Shown here one piece after another: positions 6,552 to 13,847 of a DNA stretch of 21,327 bases (its first letter is position 1; every line of letters begins with the position of its first letter). The notes beneath the pieces were generated by a model. The model did no database searches. It was not told the origin of the DNA and saw only the letters and a program-made list of their open reading frames with translations. This stretch comes from an uncultured Collinsella sp. (GTDB taxonomy: Bacteria; Actinomycetota; Coriobacteriia; Coriobacteriales; Coriobacteriaceae). The stretch lies in the NCBI GenBank assembly GCA_902490305.1, contig CABUDI010000030.1, forward strand, positions 1 to 21,327, read 5' to 3'. Made by a program: the position numbers and the translations under genes.

Positions 6552-8852
6552 CTAGCGGCGTTTGCGGGCGGCCGTTGCCTTGCGGACGGACGTCTTTTTG
6601 GTCGGAGCCTTTTCCTCGGTCGCGGCGGCGGGGGAGACCGGGGTCTTCTTGGAGGGCTCGGGCTTGGCCTTTACCTCGGCCTTGGGCTCCTCTTTGACGG
6701 AAGCGGACTTGGCCTCGGATGCCTTCGGTACCGGCTTGGCCTTTACTGCGGGCTTGGCCTCGACCTTAGCCTCTGCCTTGGTAGCTGCGGCCTTAGTCGT
6801 GGTCTTTTTGGTCGTCGTCGTGGTGCGCTTGCGCGTGGTGGTCTTGGCGGCCGGCTTTGTCTCGACAGTTACCTCGGCCTTGGGCTCGGCGGGGGTTTCC
6901 TCGACCTTGACAGCGGGCTTTGCGGCAGCCTTCGGAGCGGCCTTGGTCGCAGTAGCCTTGGCGGCCGTCGACTTCGTTGCCGTGGTTTTCTTGGCAGCTG
7001 TTGCCTTCTTGGCAGCGGTCTTTGCCGGAGCCTTGGCGGCCGGCTTGGCCTCTGCGACCTCGGCCTCGGCGTCCGTCTTGGCAGCGGCGGTCGTGCGCTT
7101 GCGCGTGGTCGTTCCCTTGGTAGCCGTCGTTTTAGTCGCGGTAGCCTTGGTCGTCGTAGCCTTCTTGGCGGTCGTCTTGCGCGTTGTGGTCTTCTTGGCG
7201 GCAGGCTTCGCGGCAGGCTTGACCTCTGCCTTTGCCGCAGGAGCAGTCTCAGCATTCACCTCAGGCTCGGCCTTTGCGGGCTCAGCCTCAACCGGCTTCT
7301 CCTCGGCCTTGGCTTTGGGCTCCGGCTCAGCGGCCACCGGCTCAGCAACAGCCTCAGGCTCGTCGACAACAGCCGCCGGGCGCTCAATCTCCGGATGCAT
7401 AAAGAAGTACAGATCAAGATACTTATCGGCCGAACGCGTCCAGCTAAAGTCCTGGCTCATGGCCTGCGTGACCAGCTGGTTCCAGGCGTCGCGGTTATCC
7501 CAGAACAGACGCGCCGCGCGGAATACCGCATCGCCCATCTCGTCGCCGTTAAAGTTGCTAAACGAGAAGCCCGTGCCCTCGCCGGTAAACTCGTTGTACG
7601 GCTGCACGGTGTCCTTCAAGCCACCGGTCTCGCGTACGATGGGCAGCGTGCCGTAGCGCATGGCGATGATCTGCGACAGGCCGCAGGGCTCAAACTTCGA
7701 AGGCATCAGGAACATGTCGGCGGCAGCGTACATGCGCTGCGACAGCGCCGGGTCAAATTCGATGCGTGCGGCCATGGTGCCGGGGTACTTGTCCTGGAAG
7801 TAGCGCAGGCCGTCCTCGTAGTCGCGGTCGCCGGTGCCCAGCACCGCCACCTGCACGCCGCCGGCCAAGATGCGGTCGAGCGCGTACATGACCAGGTCCA
7901 TGCCCTTCTGGCGCGTCAAACGCGTGACCATCACCATAAGCGGACGGTCGTCGCGAACCTCGAGCCCCAGCTCTTCCTGCAGCTTGGCCTTGCACACGGC
8001 CTTGCCGGAACGGTCCTCGACGGTGTAGTTGGCGGCAATGCGCTTGTCGGTCGCCGGGTCAAAGCCCGCAACGTCAATGCCATTCAAAATGCCCTGCAGC
8101 GCGTACGAACGCTCGCGCAGAACGCCGTCCAGGCCCTCGCCAAACTCGGGCGTCTGGATCTCGTTGGCATAGGTAGGGCTTACCGTAGTGATGGCGTCGG
8201 CATAGCGCAGCGCGCCCAGCATGTAGTTGATGCTGCAGGCGTCGCAACGCAGCTGCGAGGCAGCCGCCGGAATATGCGCCACACCAAGGATGTCCTCCAT
8301 CACGGTGTCGCTAAACTGACCCTGGAACGCCACGTTGTGGATCGAGAACACGGTCTTGACGCGGTCGTACAGCGGCAGGCCCTGGTAGAACTCGCGCAAA
8401 AACACGGGCGCCAGTGCCGTCTGCCAGTCGTTGCAGTGCAGGATGTCGCACTCAAAGCCGGCCGGCAGGTGCTGCAGGCTCTCGGTGATGGCCTTGGAGA
8501 AGAACGCAAAACGCTCGCCGTCGTCAAAGAAGCCGTACGGATAGTCGCGCGCAAAGTAGCGCTCGTTGTCGATGAACATATAGGTGACGCCGTCGTGCTC
8601 GAGCTTCTCGAGCCCGCAGTACTCGTTGCGCCAGCCCAGGCTCACGTAAAAGTCGGAGAAGTGCTCCATCTGCGCCTTGTACTCGTCCTTGATGGTGGCG
8701 TACTTGGGCACCATCACGATAACTTCGGCGCCGGCGCGCACAAGCGCCGCAGGCAGCGAGCCCGCCACGTCGCCCAGGCCACCGGTCTTCACAAACGGTG
8801 CGCACTCGGCCGAGGCAAACACGATCTGCATCTTTTTGCTGGAATCTGCCAT
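6552..8852 (-). CDS. glgA: Glycogen synthase (GT5) with long histone-like C-terminal tail
   Basis: Adds glucose from ADP-glucose to the non-reducing ends of alpha-1,4-glucan in the cytosol. The catalytic part is about residues 8-488. It has KTGGLGDVAG (Lys22, sugar-nucleotide binding), SIHNVAFQG, the acceptor/donor-domain link VTRLTRQKG and EPCGLSQIIAMRYGTLPIV (Glu388), all typical of bacterial GlgA of about 480 residues. I chose the second ATG (8852) because GGGAG precedes it by 5 bases; the ATG at 8864 has no ribosome binding site. Beyond the enzyme lies a tail of about 275 residues, first Glu/Pro/Ala-rich and then Lys/Ala/Thr-rich with repeated KTTTRK-type motifs, which usual GlgA proteins lack. 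It lies downstream of glgD with a hairpin in the 90-base gap. Confidence 0.95.
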   Translation of the reverse strand: MADSSKKMQIVFASAECAPFVKTGGLGDVAGSLPAALVRAGAEVIVMVPKYATIKDEYKAQMEHFSDFYVSLGWRNEYCGLEKLEHDGVTYMFIDNERYFARDYPYGFFDDGERFAFFSKAITESLQHLPAGFECDILHCNDWQTALAPVFLREFYQGLPLYDRVKTVFSIHNVAFQGQFSDTVMEDILGVAHIPAAASQLRCDACSINYMLGALRYADAITTVSPTYANEIQTPEFGEGLDGVLRERSYALQGILNGIDVAGFDPATDKRIAANYTVEDRSGKAVCKAKLQEELGLEVRDDRPLMVMVTRLTRQKGMDLVMYALDRILAGGVQVAVLGTGDRDYEDGLRYFQDKYPGTMAARIEFDPALSQRMYAAADMFLMPSKFEPCGLSQIIAMRYGTLPIVRETGGLKDTVQPYNEFTGEGTGFSFSNFNGDEMGDAVFRAARLFWDNRDAWNQLVTQAMSQDFSWTRSADKYLDLYFFMHPEIERPAAVVDEPEAVAEPVAAEPEPKAKAEEKPVEAEPAKAEPEVNAETAPAAKAEVKPAAKPAAKKTTTRKTTAKKATTTKATATKTTATKGTTTRKRTTAAAKTDAEAEVAEAKPAAKAPAKTAAKKATAAKKTTATKSTAAKATATKAAPKAAAKPAVKVEETPAEPKAEVTVETKPAAKTTTRKRTTTTTKKTTTKAAATKAEAKVEAKPAVKAKPVPKASEAKSASVKEEPKAEVKAKPEPSKKTPVSPAAATEEKAPTKKTSVRKATAARKRR
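6555..7388 (-). repeat. Low-complexity Lys/Ala/Thr-rich tail coding region of glgA
   Basis: This region encodes residues about 488-766 of GlgA. The first 50 residues mix Glu, Pro, Ala and Lys (for example EPEAVAEPVAAEPEPKAKAE). The rest is strongly basic with many AKKA, TTK and PAAK units and three KxTTTRK copies, ending ATAARKRR. This composition resembles eukaryotic histone H1 and bacterial AlgP/Hc1-like tails. The DNA is correspondingly repetitive, which makes it prone to length variation. Confidence 0.85.
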
Positions 8853-8876
8853 ATTGTCTCCCATGTTGCAATTCGA

Positions 8877-8910
8877 GAATAGCCGCCTGGCGCTAACCGG
8901 GCGGCTATTC
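8877..8910 (-). promoter_or_regulatory. Hairpin in the glgD-glgA gap
   Basis: GAATAGCCGCC (8877-8887) and GGCGGCTATTC (8900-8910) pair perfectly over 11 bp with a 12-base loop. On the minus strand it falls after the glgD stop and 24 bases ahead of the chosen glgA start. No T-tract follows (TCGAATTG), so it more likely protects or processes RNA, or tunes glgA expression, than terminates fully. Confidence 0.6.
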
Positions 8911-8942
8911 TACATGTTACGAGCGATGTTGCGGTGCCAACG

Positions 8943-10070
8943 TTAACGTACGATGGTGGTATCAGAAGTTAACGGAGCCTTGCCCAGCACCAGGATGTTC
9001 TCGGGCGTGCCGCGAAGCTCGGTGTTGGTGGGAACCACGTTGTTCTTGTCCAGAATGGCGTTCTCAACACGGGCGCCGCTCTTGATGATGCAGCTCTGGT
9101 TAATGATCGAGTTGGTCACCGAAGCGCCTTCCTCAACCACAACGCCGCGCGACAGGATCGAGTTGCGCACGGTGCCCTTGATGATGCAGCCGGCGGAGAT
9201 GATCGAGTTGCACGCGTGGCTGCCGGTCGCATAACGCGAAGGCGGCACGTCGTGGGCCTTGGTCAGGATCGGGCGCTCGGGATCGAAGAGCTGGTCGGCC
9301 ACGGTCTGGTCGAGCAGGTCCATGCTGCGGCGATAGAGCGACTTCTCGCTAAACACGCCCACGACTTCGCCCTTGTACTCGTAGCTGCAAACGTCGATGT
9401 TGCCAAAGTCGCCCTGGAGCGCCTCGAGCAGGTCCAGATAGTCGGCGGCCTGGTAGTGGTCGATGATCTCGAGCAGCGTCTCGCGGTTGACGATGCAGCA
9501 GTCCATAGACGCGTTGTCGCCGTACACGACGCCGGCGCTCACGCCCGTCAGGCGGCCGTTCTCGTTAATCTCGAGCTTGGTCTCGTCATCGACGTTGCGC
9601 GTGGCCTTGCAGTACACCACGGTCATCTGGGCACCGGAGTTCTCGTGCGCCTCGATGATGGTGTTGAGATCCATGTTAAAGATGATGTTGGTACCCATCA
9701 TCACAACATAGGGCTTGTCCGAGCGCTGGAACAGCGTCTTATTGGAAATGATGTCGCGCAGCAGGAAGCGCATGCCGCCCTTGGTGGTGCCATACGCGTT
9801 GCCGGGCACCATGAAAAGGCCGCCCTTCTTGCGGTCCAGGCCCCAGTCCTTGCCCGAGCCCACGTGGTCGATCAGCGAGCGGTAGTTGCCCGGCATGACG
9901 ACGCCGACGGTCTTGATGCCGGCATTCATCATGTTGGACAGCGGGAAGTCGATCAGGCGGTAGCGGCCCAAAAACGGAACGGACGCGATGGGGCGGTCCT
10001 TGAGCAGGACGCTGCCGTAGGTCGAAGAGTAGTTAGCGGTGATATAACCGATGGCCTTGCGATTGATCAT
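8943..10070 (-). CDS. glgD: GlgD, regulatory subunit-like glucose-1-phosphate adenylyltransferase
   Basis: 375 residues, a paralogue of GlgC with the same nucleotidyltransferase plus left-handed beta-helix plan. The helix covers about 275-370, with repeats such as SIISAGCIIKGTVRNSILS. The GGxGxRL signature is absent (ITANYSSTYGSVLLKDRP instead). The metal-binding Asp of the SGDHLYRMDY motif is Asn128 (GTNIIFNMD). Both changes fit the known role of GlgD in Firmicutes as a non-catalytic or weakly catalytic partner that modulates GlgC in a heteromer. The start is the ATG at 10070, 4 bases after the glgC stop, with its AAGGGGGA ribosome binding site written inside the last glgC codons. An in-frame start further upstream lies inside glgC and was rejected. 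Confidence 0.93.
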   Translation of the reverse strand: MINRKAIGYITANYSSTYGSVLLKDRPIASVPFLGRYRLIDFPLSNMMNAGIKTVGVVMPGNYRSLIDHVGSGKDWGLDRKKGGLFMVPGNAYGTTKGGMRFLLRDIISNKTLFQRSDKPYVVMMGTNIIFNMDLNTIIEAHENSGAQMTVVYCKATRNVDDETKLEINENGRLTGVSAGVVYGDNASMDCCIVNRETLLEIIDHYQAADYLDLLEALQGDFGNIDVCSYEYKGEVVGVFSEKSLYRRSMDLLDQTVADQLFDPERPILTKAHDVPPSRYATGSHACNSIISAGCIIKGTVRNSILSRGVVVEEGASVTNSIINQSCIIKSGARVENAILDKNNVVPTNTELRGTPENILVLGKAPLTSDTTIVR

Positions 10071-10074
10071 CGGA

Positions 10075-11223
10075 TCATTCCCCCTTCCCGATAACGACGT
10101 CATTTCCAACGACGGCCGTATCCTTGGTGGTATCGACAGAGCCGAGCTTCACGCCCTCTTCGACCGTGGAGTTCTCGCCCAAAATAGCGCGGCAGATGTG
10201 CGCGCCGCTCTTAACGTGCGCACCCGGCAGCAGCACGGAGTCCTCGACCACGGCGCGCTCCTCGATGATGACATCGGTCGAAAGAATCGAGTGGCTAGCG
10301 GTGCCGTAGATCTTGCAACCGTTGGAGACCAGGCAGTCGTCCAGGCGGCCGTCCGGGCCAATGTAGTGCGGCGGACGCGTGGTGATGTTGGACATGATGG
10401 GGAAGTTCTTGTCAAACAGATCGAACTCGGGGTTGTTGCCCAGCAGGTCCATCGAGGTCTCATGGAAGCTGGCGATAGTGCCGACGTCCTTCCAAAAGCC
10501 GTGGAACTCGTAGCTGTACAGGCGCTTGTTCTCGCCGAGCAGCTTGGGGATGATGTCCTTGCCAAAGTCGTGGCTTGAGCGCTGGTCCAGAGCGTCCTCC
10601 TCGAGCGCCTCGATCAGCACGTCGGCCGAGAAGATGTAGATGCCCATGGACGCGAGATTCGAATCGGGCTTATCGGGCTTCTCGGTGAACTTGGTGATGC
10701 GGCCGTCCTCGGGGTCGGTGGTCAAGATACCAAAGCGGCTGGCTTCCTCCCACGGCACGGGCATAACGCTCACCGTGAGGTCGGCGTTGTTCTCAATGTG
10801 CGTCTTGAGCATCTTGCGGTAGTCCATGCGATACAGGTGATCGCCCGAAAGAATCAGGACGTACTTGGGGTCGTTTGCCTTGATGTAGTCGAGGTTCTGC
10901 GTAATGGCGTCGGCCGTGCCCGCATACCAGGCGCCGCCGGTCTGCGTCTCGTACGGCGGCAGGATCGACACGCCGCCGTCGCGGCTGTCCAGATCCCATG
11001 CCTCGCCGGAGCCCACATAGGCATGCAGCAAGTAGGGGCGATACTGCGTCAGGACGCCCACCGTGTCGATGCCCGAGTTGGAGCAGTTGGAGAGCGAAAA
11101 GTCGATAATGCGGAACTTGCCACCAAAGCTAACCGCCGGCTTGGCGATCTTTTGGGTGAGTGCCCCCAATCGGCTGCCCTGTCCTCCTGCGAGGAGCATC
11201 GCGATGCATTCTTTCTTACTCAT
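10075..11223 (-). CDS. glgC: Glucose-1-phosphate adenylyltransferase (ADP-glucose pyrophosphorylase)
   Basis: Makes ADP-glucose and pyrophosphate from ATP and glucose-1-phosphate, usually the regulated, committed step of bacterial glycogen synthesis. It has 382 residues, normal for the family. The N-terminal nucleotide loop is GGQGSRLGALT (13-23). SGDHLYRMDY carries the catalytic Asp128. FTEKP, SMGIYIF, FGKDIIP and FWKDVGT follow in the sugar-phosphate site. A left-handed beta-helix fills about 290-382. The ATG has AAGGAGA ahead of it at 6-base spacing. The gene overlaps the glgD signal region by translational coupling and follows glgP after a 104-base gap containing a hairpin. The activator is not predictable from sequence. 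Confidence 0.97.
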   Translation of the reverse strand: MSKKECIAMLLAGGQGSRLGALTQKIAKPAVSFGGKFRIIDFSLSNCSNSGIDTVGVLTQYRPYLLHAYVGSGEAWDLDSRDGGVSILPPYETQTGGAWYAGTADAITQNLDYIKANDPKYVLILSGDHLYRMDYRKMLKTHIENNADLTVSVMPVPWEEASRFGILTTDPEDGRITKFTEKPDKPDSNLASMGIYIFSADVLIEALEEDALDQRSSHDFGKDIIPKLLGENKRLYSYEFHGFWKDVGTIASFHETSMDLLGNNPEFDLFDKNFPIMSNITTRPPHYIGPDGRLDDCLVSNGCKIYGTASHSILSTDVIIEERAVVEDSVLLPGAHVKSGAHICRAILGENSTVEEGVKLGSVDTTKDTAVVGNDVVIGKGE

Positions 11224-11262
11224 CGATTTCTCCTTCTGTCATCGATGTTTCTAACCCATTAG

Positions 11263-11293
11263 CGACGGACGCGGCGCTCGGTCGCGCCCGTCG
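11263..11293 (-). promoter_or_regulatory. Hairpin in the glgP-glgC gap
   Basis: Positions 11263-11273 and 11283-11293 form an 11-bp stem in minus-strand RNA (CGACGGGCGCG with CGCGTCCGTCG, 9-base loop). One pair is G-U in the minus-strand RNA but would be an A-C mismatch in plus-strand RNA, so the structure belongs to the glg transcript. No T-tract follows. A partial terminator or RNA-processing element that sets glgP against glgC levels is possible. Confidence 0.55.
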
Positions 11294-11327
11294 AATAATG
11301 CCGTGCGGCAAAGGGAGCTCGCGGCCT

Positions 11328-13754
11328 TTACGCGTGCCAGATCTCGTCGCGGTACTCGCGAATGGTACGGTCACTCGAGAACCAGCCGGAGGAGGCGGTG
11401 TTGAGCAGCGCCTTGCGGTTCCAGGTCTCCTGGTCGCCATAGCTGCCCGTGAGCTTTTCCCATGCATCCACGTAGCTGCGGAAGTCTGCCATGACCAGGT
11501 CGGGGTCGTTGTTGTTCATGAGCTCGTTGTAGATGCTCTCGAAGTTGCCCGAAAGACCCGCAAACGTGTTGTCCTTGAGCTCGTCCATCACGCGGCCCAG
11601 GCGCTCGCGGTCGTTGTTGAGCGTGTCCCACGCAAAGTAGCTGTTCGACGCCCAGAGCTGCTCGACCTCGGGGGCGGTCAGGCCAAAGATGGCCTCGTTC
11701 TCGCGGCCGGCCAGATCGGCGATCTCGATGTTGGCGCCGTCGAGGGTGCCCAGCGTAATGGCGCCGTTCATCATGAGCTTCATGTTGGACGTGCCCGAGG
11801 CCTCCTTGCCGGCCGTGGAAATCTGCTCCGAGATCTCGGCGGCAGGGTAGATGAGCTGGGCGTTGCTCACGCGGAAGTTGGGGATAAAGCAGACCTTCAT
11901 GACCTCGTTGACGCGGGCATCGTTGTTGATGACGTCGGCCACGGAGTTAATGAGGCGGATGGTCTCCTTGGCGAAGGTGTAGCTCGAGGCAGCCTTGCCG
12001 CTAAAGATGAAGGTCGTCGGCGTCACATGGAAGTTGGGATCGGCGATGCGACGGTTGTAGATGTCCATCACCTTCATGATGTTCATGAGCTGGCGCTTGT
12101 AGGCGTGGAAGCGCTTAACCTGAACATCGAAGACGGTGTTGGGGTCAATGACCAGACCGGTCTCGGCCTTAACGTAGGCGGCCAGGCGCTCCTTGTTGGC
12201 GCGCTTGGAGGCACCCACGGCCTTCAGGAACTCGGTATCGTCCTTAAACTCCTTGAGCTTCTCCAGCTCAAAGGCGTCCTTGAGCCAGCCGTCGCCAATG
12301 GCCTCGGTCACGAGCTTGGCGTAGGTGGGGTTGGCCTCGGCAAAGAAGCGACGATGCGAGATGCCGTTGGTCTTGTTGTTGAACTTCTCGGGCGTCAGGG
12401 CATAGAAGTCCTTGAGCACGATGTTCTTGATGATGTCGGAGTGGATCTTGGCCACGCCGTTGACGCTGTGGCTGCAGATCACGGACAGGTTGGCCATGCG
12501 GATCTCGCCGTCCCAGAGGATAGCGGTCTGGCGCAGACGCTCCTGCCAGCCTTCCTGCGTGGTGTCGAACGACTCGTGCCAACGACGGCTGATCTCGTCG
12601 ATGATCTGGTACACGCGGGGGAGGAGCTTGGAGAACGTGCCAATGGGCCACTTCTCCAGAGCCTCGGGCAGGATGGTGTGGTTGGTGTAGCTCACGACCT
12701 GCGTCACGATGTTCCAGGCGTCGTCCCACTCGAGCTTCTTCTCGTCGATGAGGATACGCATGAGCTCGGGGCCGCACATGGCGGGGTGCGTGTCGTTGGT
12801 GTGGATGGCTACAAACTGCGGCAGCAGCTCCCAGTTCTCGCCGTGCTCCTTCTCAAAGGTGTCGAGCAGGCTGTAGATGCCGGCCGACACAAACAGGTAC
12901 TCCTGCTTCAGGCGCAGCAGACGGCCGTGTTCGCCGGCGTCGTTGGGGTAGAGGATGGCACTGATGGCCTCGGCCTCGGCGCGCTCGGCATCGGCCAGGG
13001 CATAGTCGCCGCGGTTGAAGGCCTCCAGATCGAAGTGCTCCTCGACCGGCTCGGCGGCCCAGACGCGCAGCTTGTTGACGGTCTCGCCGGCATAGCCAAC
13101 GACGGGGATGTCGTAGGGAACAGCCAGGATGTCCTGCGTGTCCACCGTGCGGTAGAACGTGCGGCCGTCCTCCTCAAAGCCCTCAACACGGCCACCAAAC
13201 TTGATGGTCACGGCCTTGTCCTGACGACGGACCTCCCAGGGATAGCCGTGGGTGAGCCACTCGTCGGTGGCCTCGACCTGGCTGCCGTTGACGATCTCCT
13301 GCTTAAACAGGCCGTAGCGGTAGCGCATGCCGTTGCCGTAGCCGGCAATACCTTCGGCTGCCATGGAATCCAGGAAGCACGCGGCCAGACGGCCCAGGCC
13401 ACCGTTGCCCAGTGCCGGATCGGGTTCCTGGTTTTCGATGACGGACAGGTCAAAGCCCATGTCGTCGAGTGCCTCGGCGACCATGTCACGCACGCCAAAG
13501 TTGAGCAGGTAGTTGTCGAGCAGGCGGCCGATCAAAAACTCGATCGAGAAGTAGTACACGCGCTTTTTGCCCTCGGCGGTGGCGCGGGCATCACTCTTGG
13601 TGGCAACGGTGCGGGCCTTCTCGGCCACGAGCTTGGCCAGGGCGTTAAAGCGGTCGAGGTCGCTGGCGGCCTCGACGCTCTTGCCGCTGATGCTCATGAC
13701 GGCATCGCGATAGAGCTCGGTAAACTCCTGCTTGTTGTCGAAGATCTTATTCAT
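11328..13754 (-). CDS. glgP: Glycogen/starch/alpha-glucan phosphorylase (GT35)
   Basis: Releases glucose-1-phosphate from the non-reducing ends of glycogen or maltodextrin using phosphate and pyridoxal phosphate. It has 808 residues, the usual length. GNGGLGRLAACFLDSMA (116-132) is the conserved N-terminal glucose-site loop. THTNDTHPA-like HTNDTHPAM lies near 318. KRFHAYKRQLMNI and SGKAASSYTFAKETI surround the C-terminal active site. EASGTSNMKLMMNGAITLG carries the PLP-binding Lys659. The ATG follows AAAGGAACGT. Its place between glgB and glgC puts breakdown and synthesis in one operon. Glucose-1-phosphate made here is also the GlgC substrate. Unlike GlgA and GlgB it has no basic tail. Confidence 0.97.
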   Translation of the reverse strand: MNKIFDNKQEFTELYRDAVMSISGKSVEAASDLDRFNALAKLVAEKARTVATKSDARATAEGKKRVYYFSIEFLIGRLLDNYLLNFGVRDMVAEALDDMGFDLSVIENQEPDPALGNGGLGRLAACFLDSMAAEGIAGYGNGMRYRYGLFKQEIVNGSQVEATDEWLTHGYPWEVRRQDKAVTIKFGGRVEGFEEDGRTFYRTVDTQDILAVPYDIPVVGYAGETVNKLRVWAAEPVEEHFDLEAFNRGDYALADAERAEAEAISAILYPNDAGEHGRLLRLKQEYLFVSAGIYSLLDTFEKEHGENWELLPQFVAIHTNDTHPAMCGPELMRILIDEKKLEWDDAWNIVTQVVSYTNHTILPEALEKWPIGTFSKLLPRVYQIIDEISRRWHESFDTTQEGWQERLRQTAILWDGEIRMANLSVICSHSVNGVAKIHSDIIKNIVLKDFYALTPEKFNNKTNGISHRRFFAEANPTYAKLVTEAIGDGWLKDAFELEKLKEFKDDTEFLKAVGASKRANKERLAAYVKAETGLVIDPNTVFDVQVKRFHAYKRQLMNIMKVMDIYNRRIADPNFHVTPTTFIFSGKAASSYTFAKETIRLINSVADVINNDARVNEVMKVCFIPNFRVSNAQLIYPAAEISEQISTAGKEASGTSNMKLMMNGAITLGTLDGANIEIADLAGRENEAIFGLTAPEVEQLWASNSYFAWDTLNNDRERLGRVMDELKDNTFAGLSGNFESIYNELMNNNDPDLVMADFRSYVDAWEKLTGSYGDQETWNRKALLNTASSGWFSSDRTIREYRDEIWHA

Positions 13755-13827
13755 ACGTTCCTTTCCCCCGGGATTTGTTCCCCGGAACGGTTATGACATG
13801 TATCCTACGCCCACGCGGGGCAGGTAA

Positions 13828-13839
13828 TTACAGCTGTAA
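13828..13839. promoter_or_regulatory. 12-bp palindrome after glgB
   Basis: TTACAGCTGTAA is a perfect palindrome, 8 bases past the glgB stop in the 93-base glgB-glgP gap. It could be a protein-binding site or chance. The rest of the gap holds the glgP ribosome binding site and a weak CCGGG/CCCGG stem. Confidence 0.3.
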
Positions 13840-13847
13840 CGCCTTTG

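Noticed and set aside
6525..8882. A 785-codon open frame on the plus strand opposite glgA
   Set aside because: It mirrors glgA exactly. Its Leu/Gly/Arg-rich start is the antisense of the Lys/Ala tail and G+C-rich codons rarely give stops on the other strand. It has no ribosome binding site.
11160..13796. An 878-codon open frame on the plus strand opposite glgP
   Set aside because: It is a shadow of glgP with no recognisable domain, a Val/Leu/Gly-rich composition and no start signal.
13755..13847. A terminator in the glgB-glgP gap
   Set aside because: Only a weak CCGGG/CCCGG stem and a 12-bp palindrome are present, with no T-tract. Read-through from glgB into glgP is more likely.
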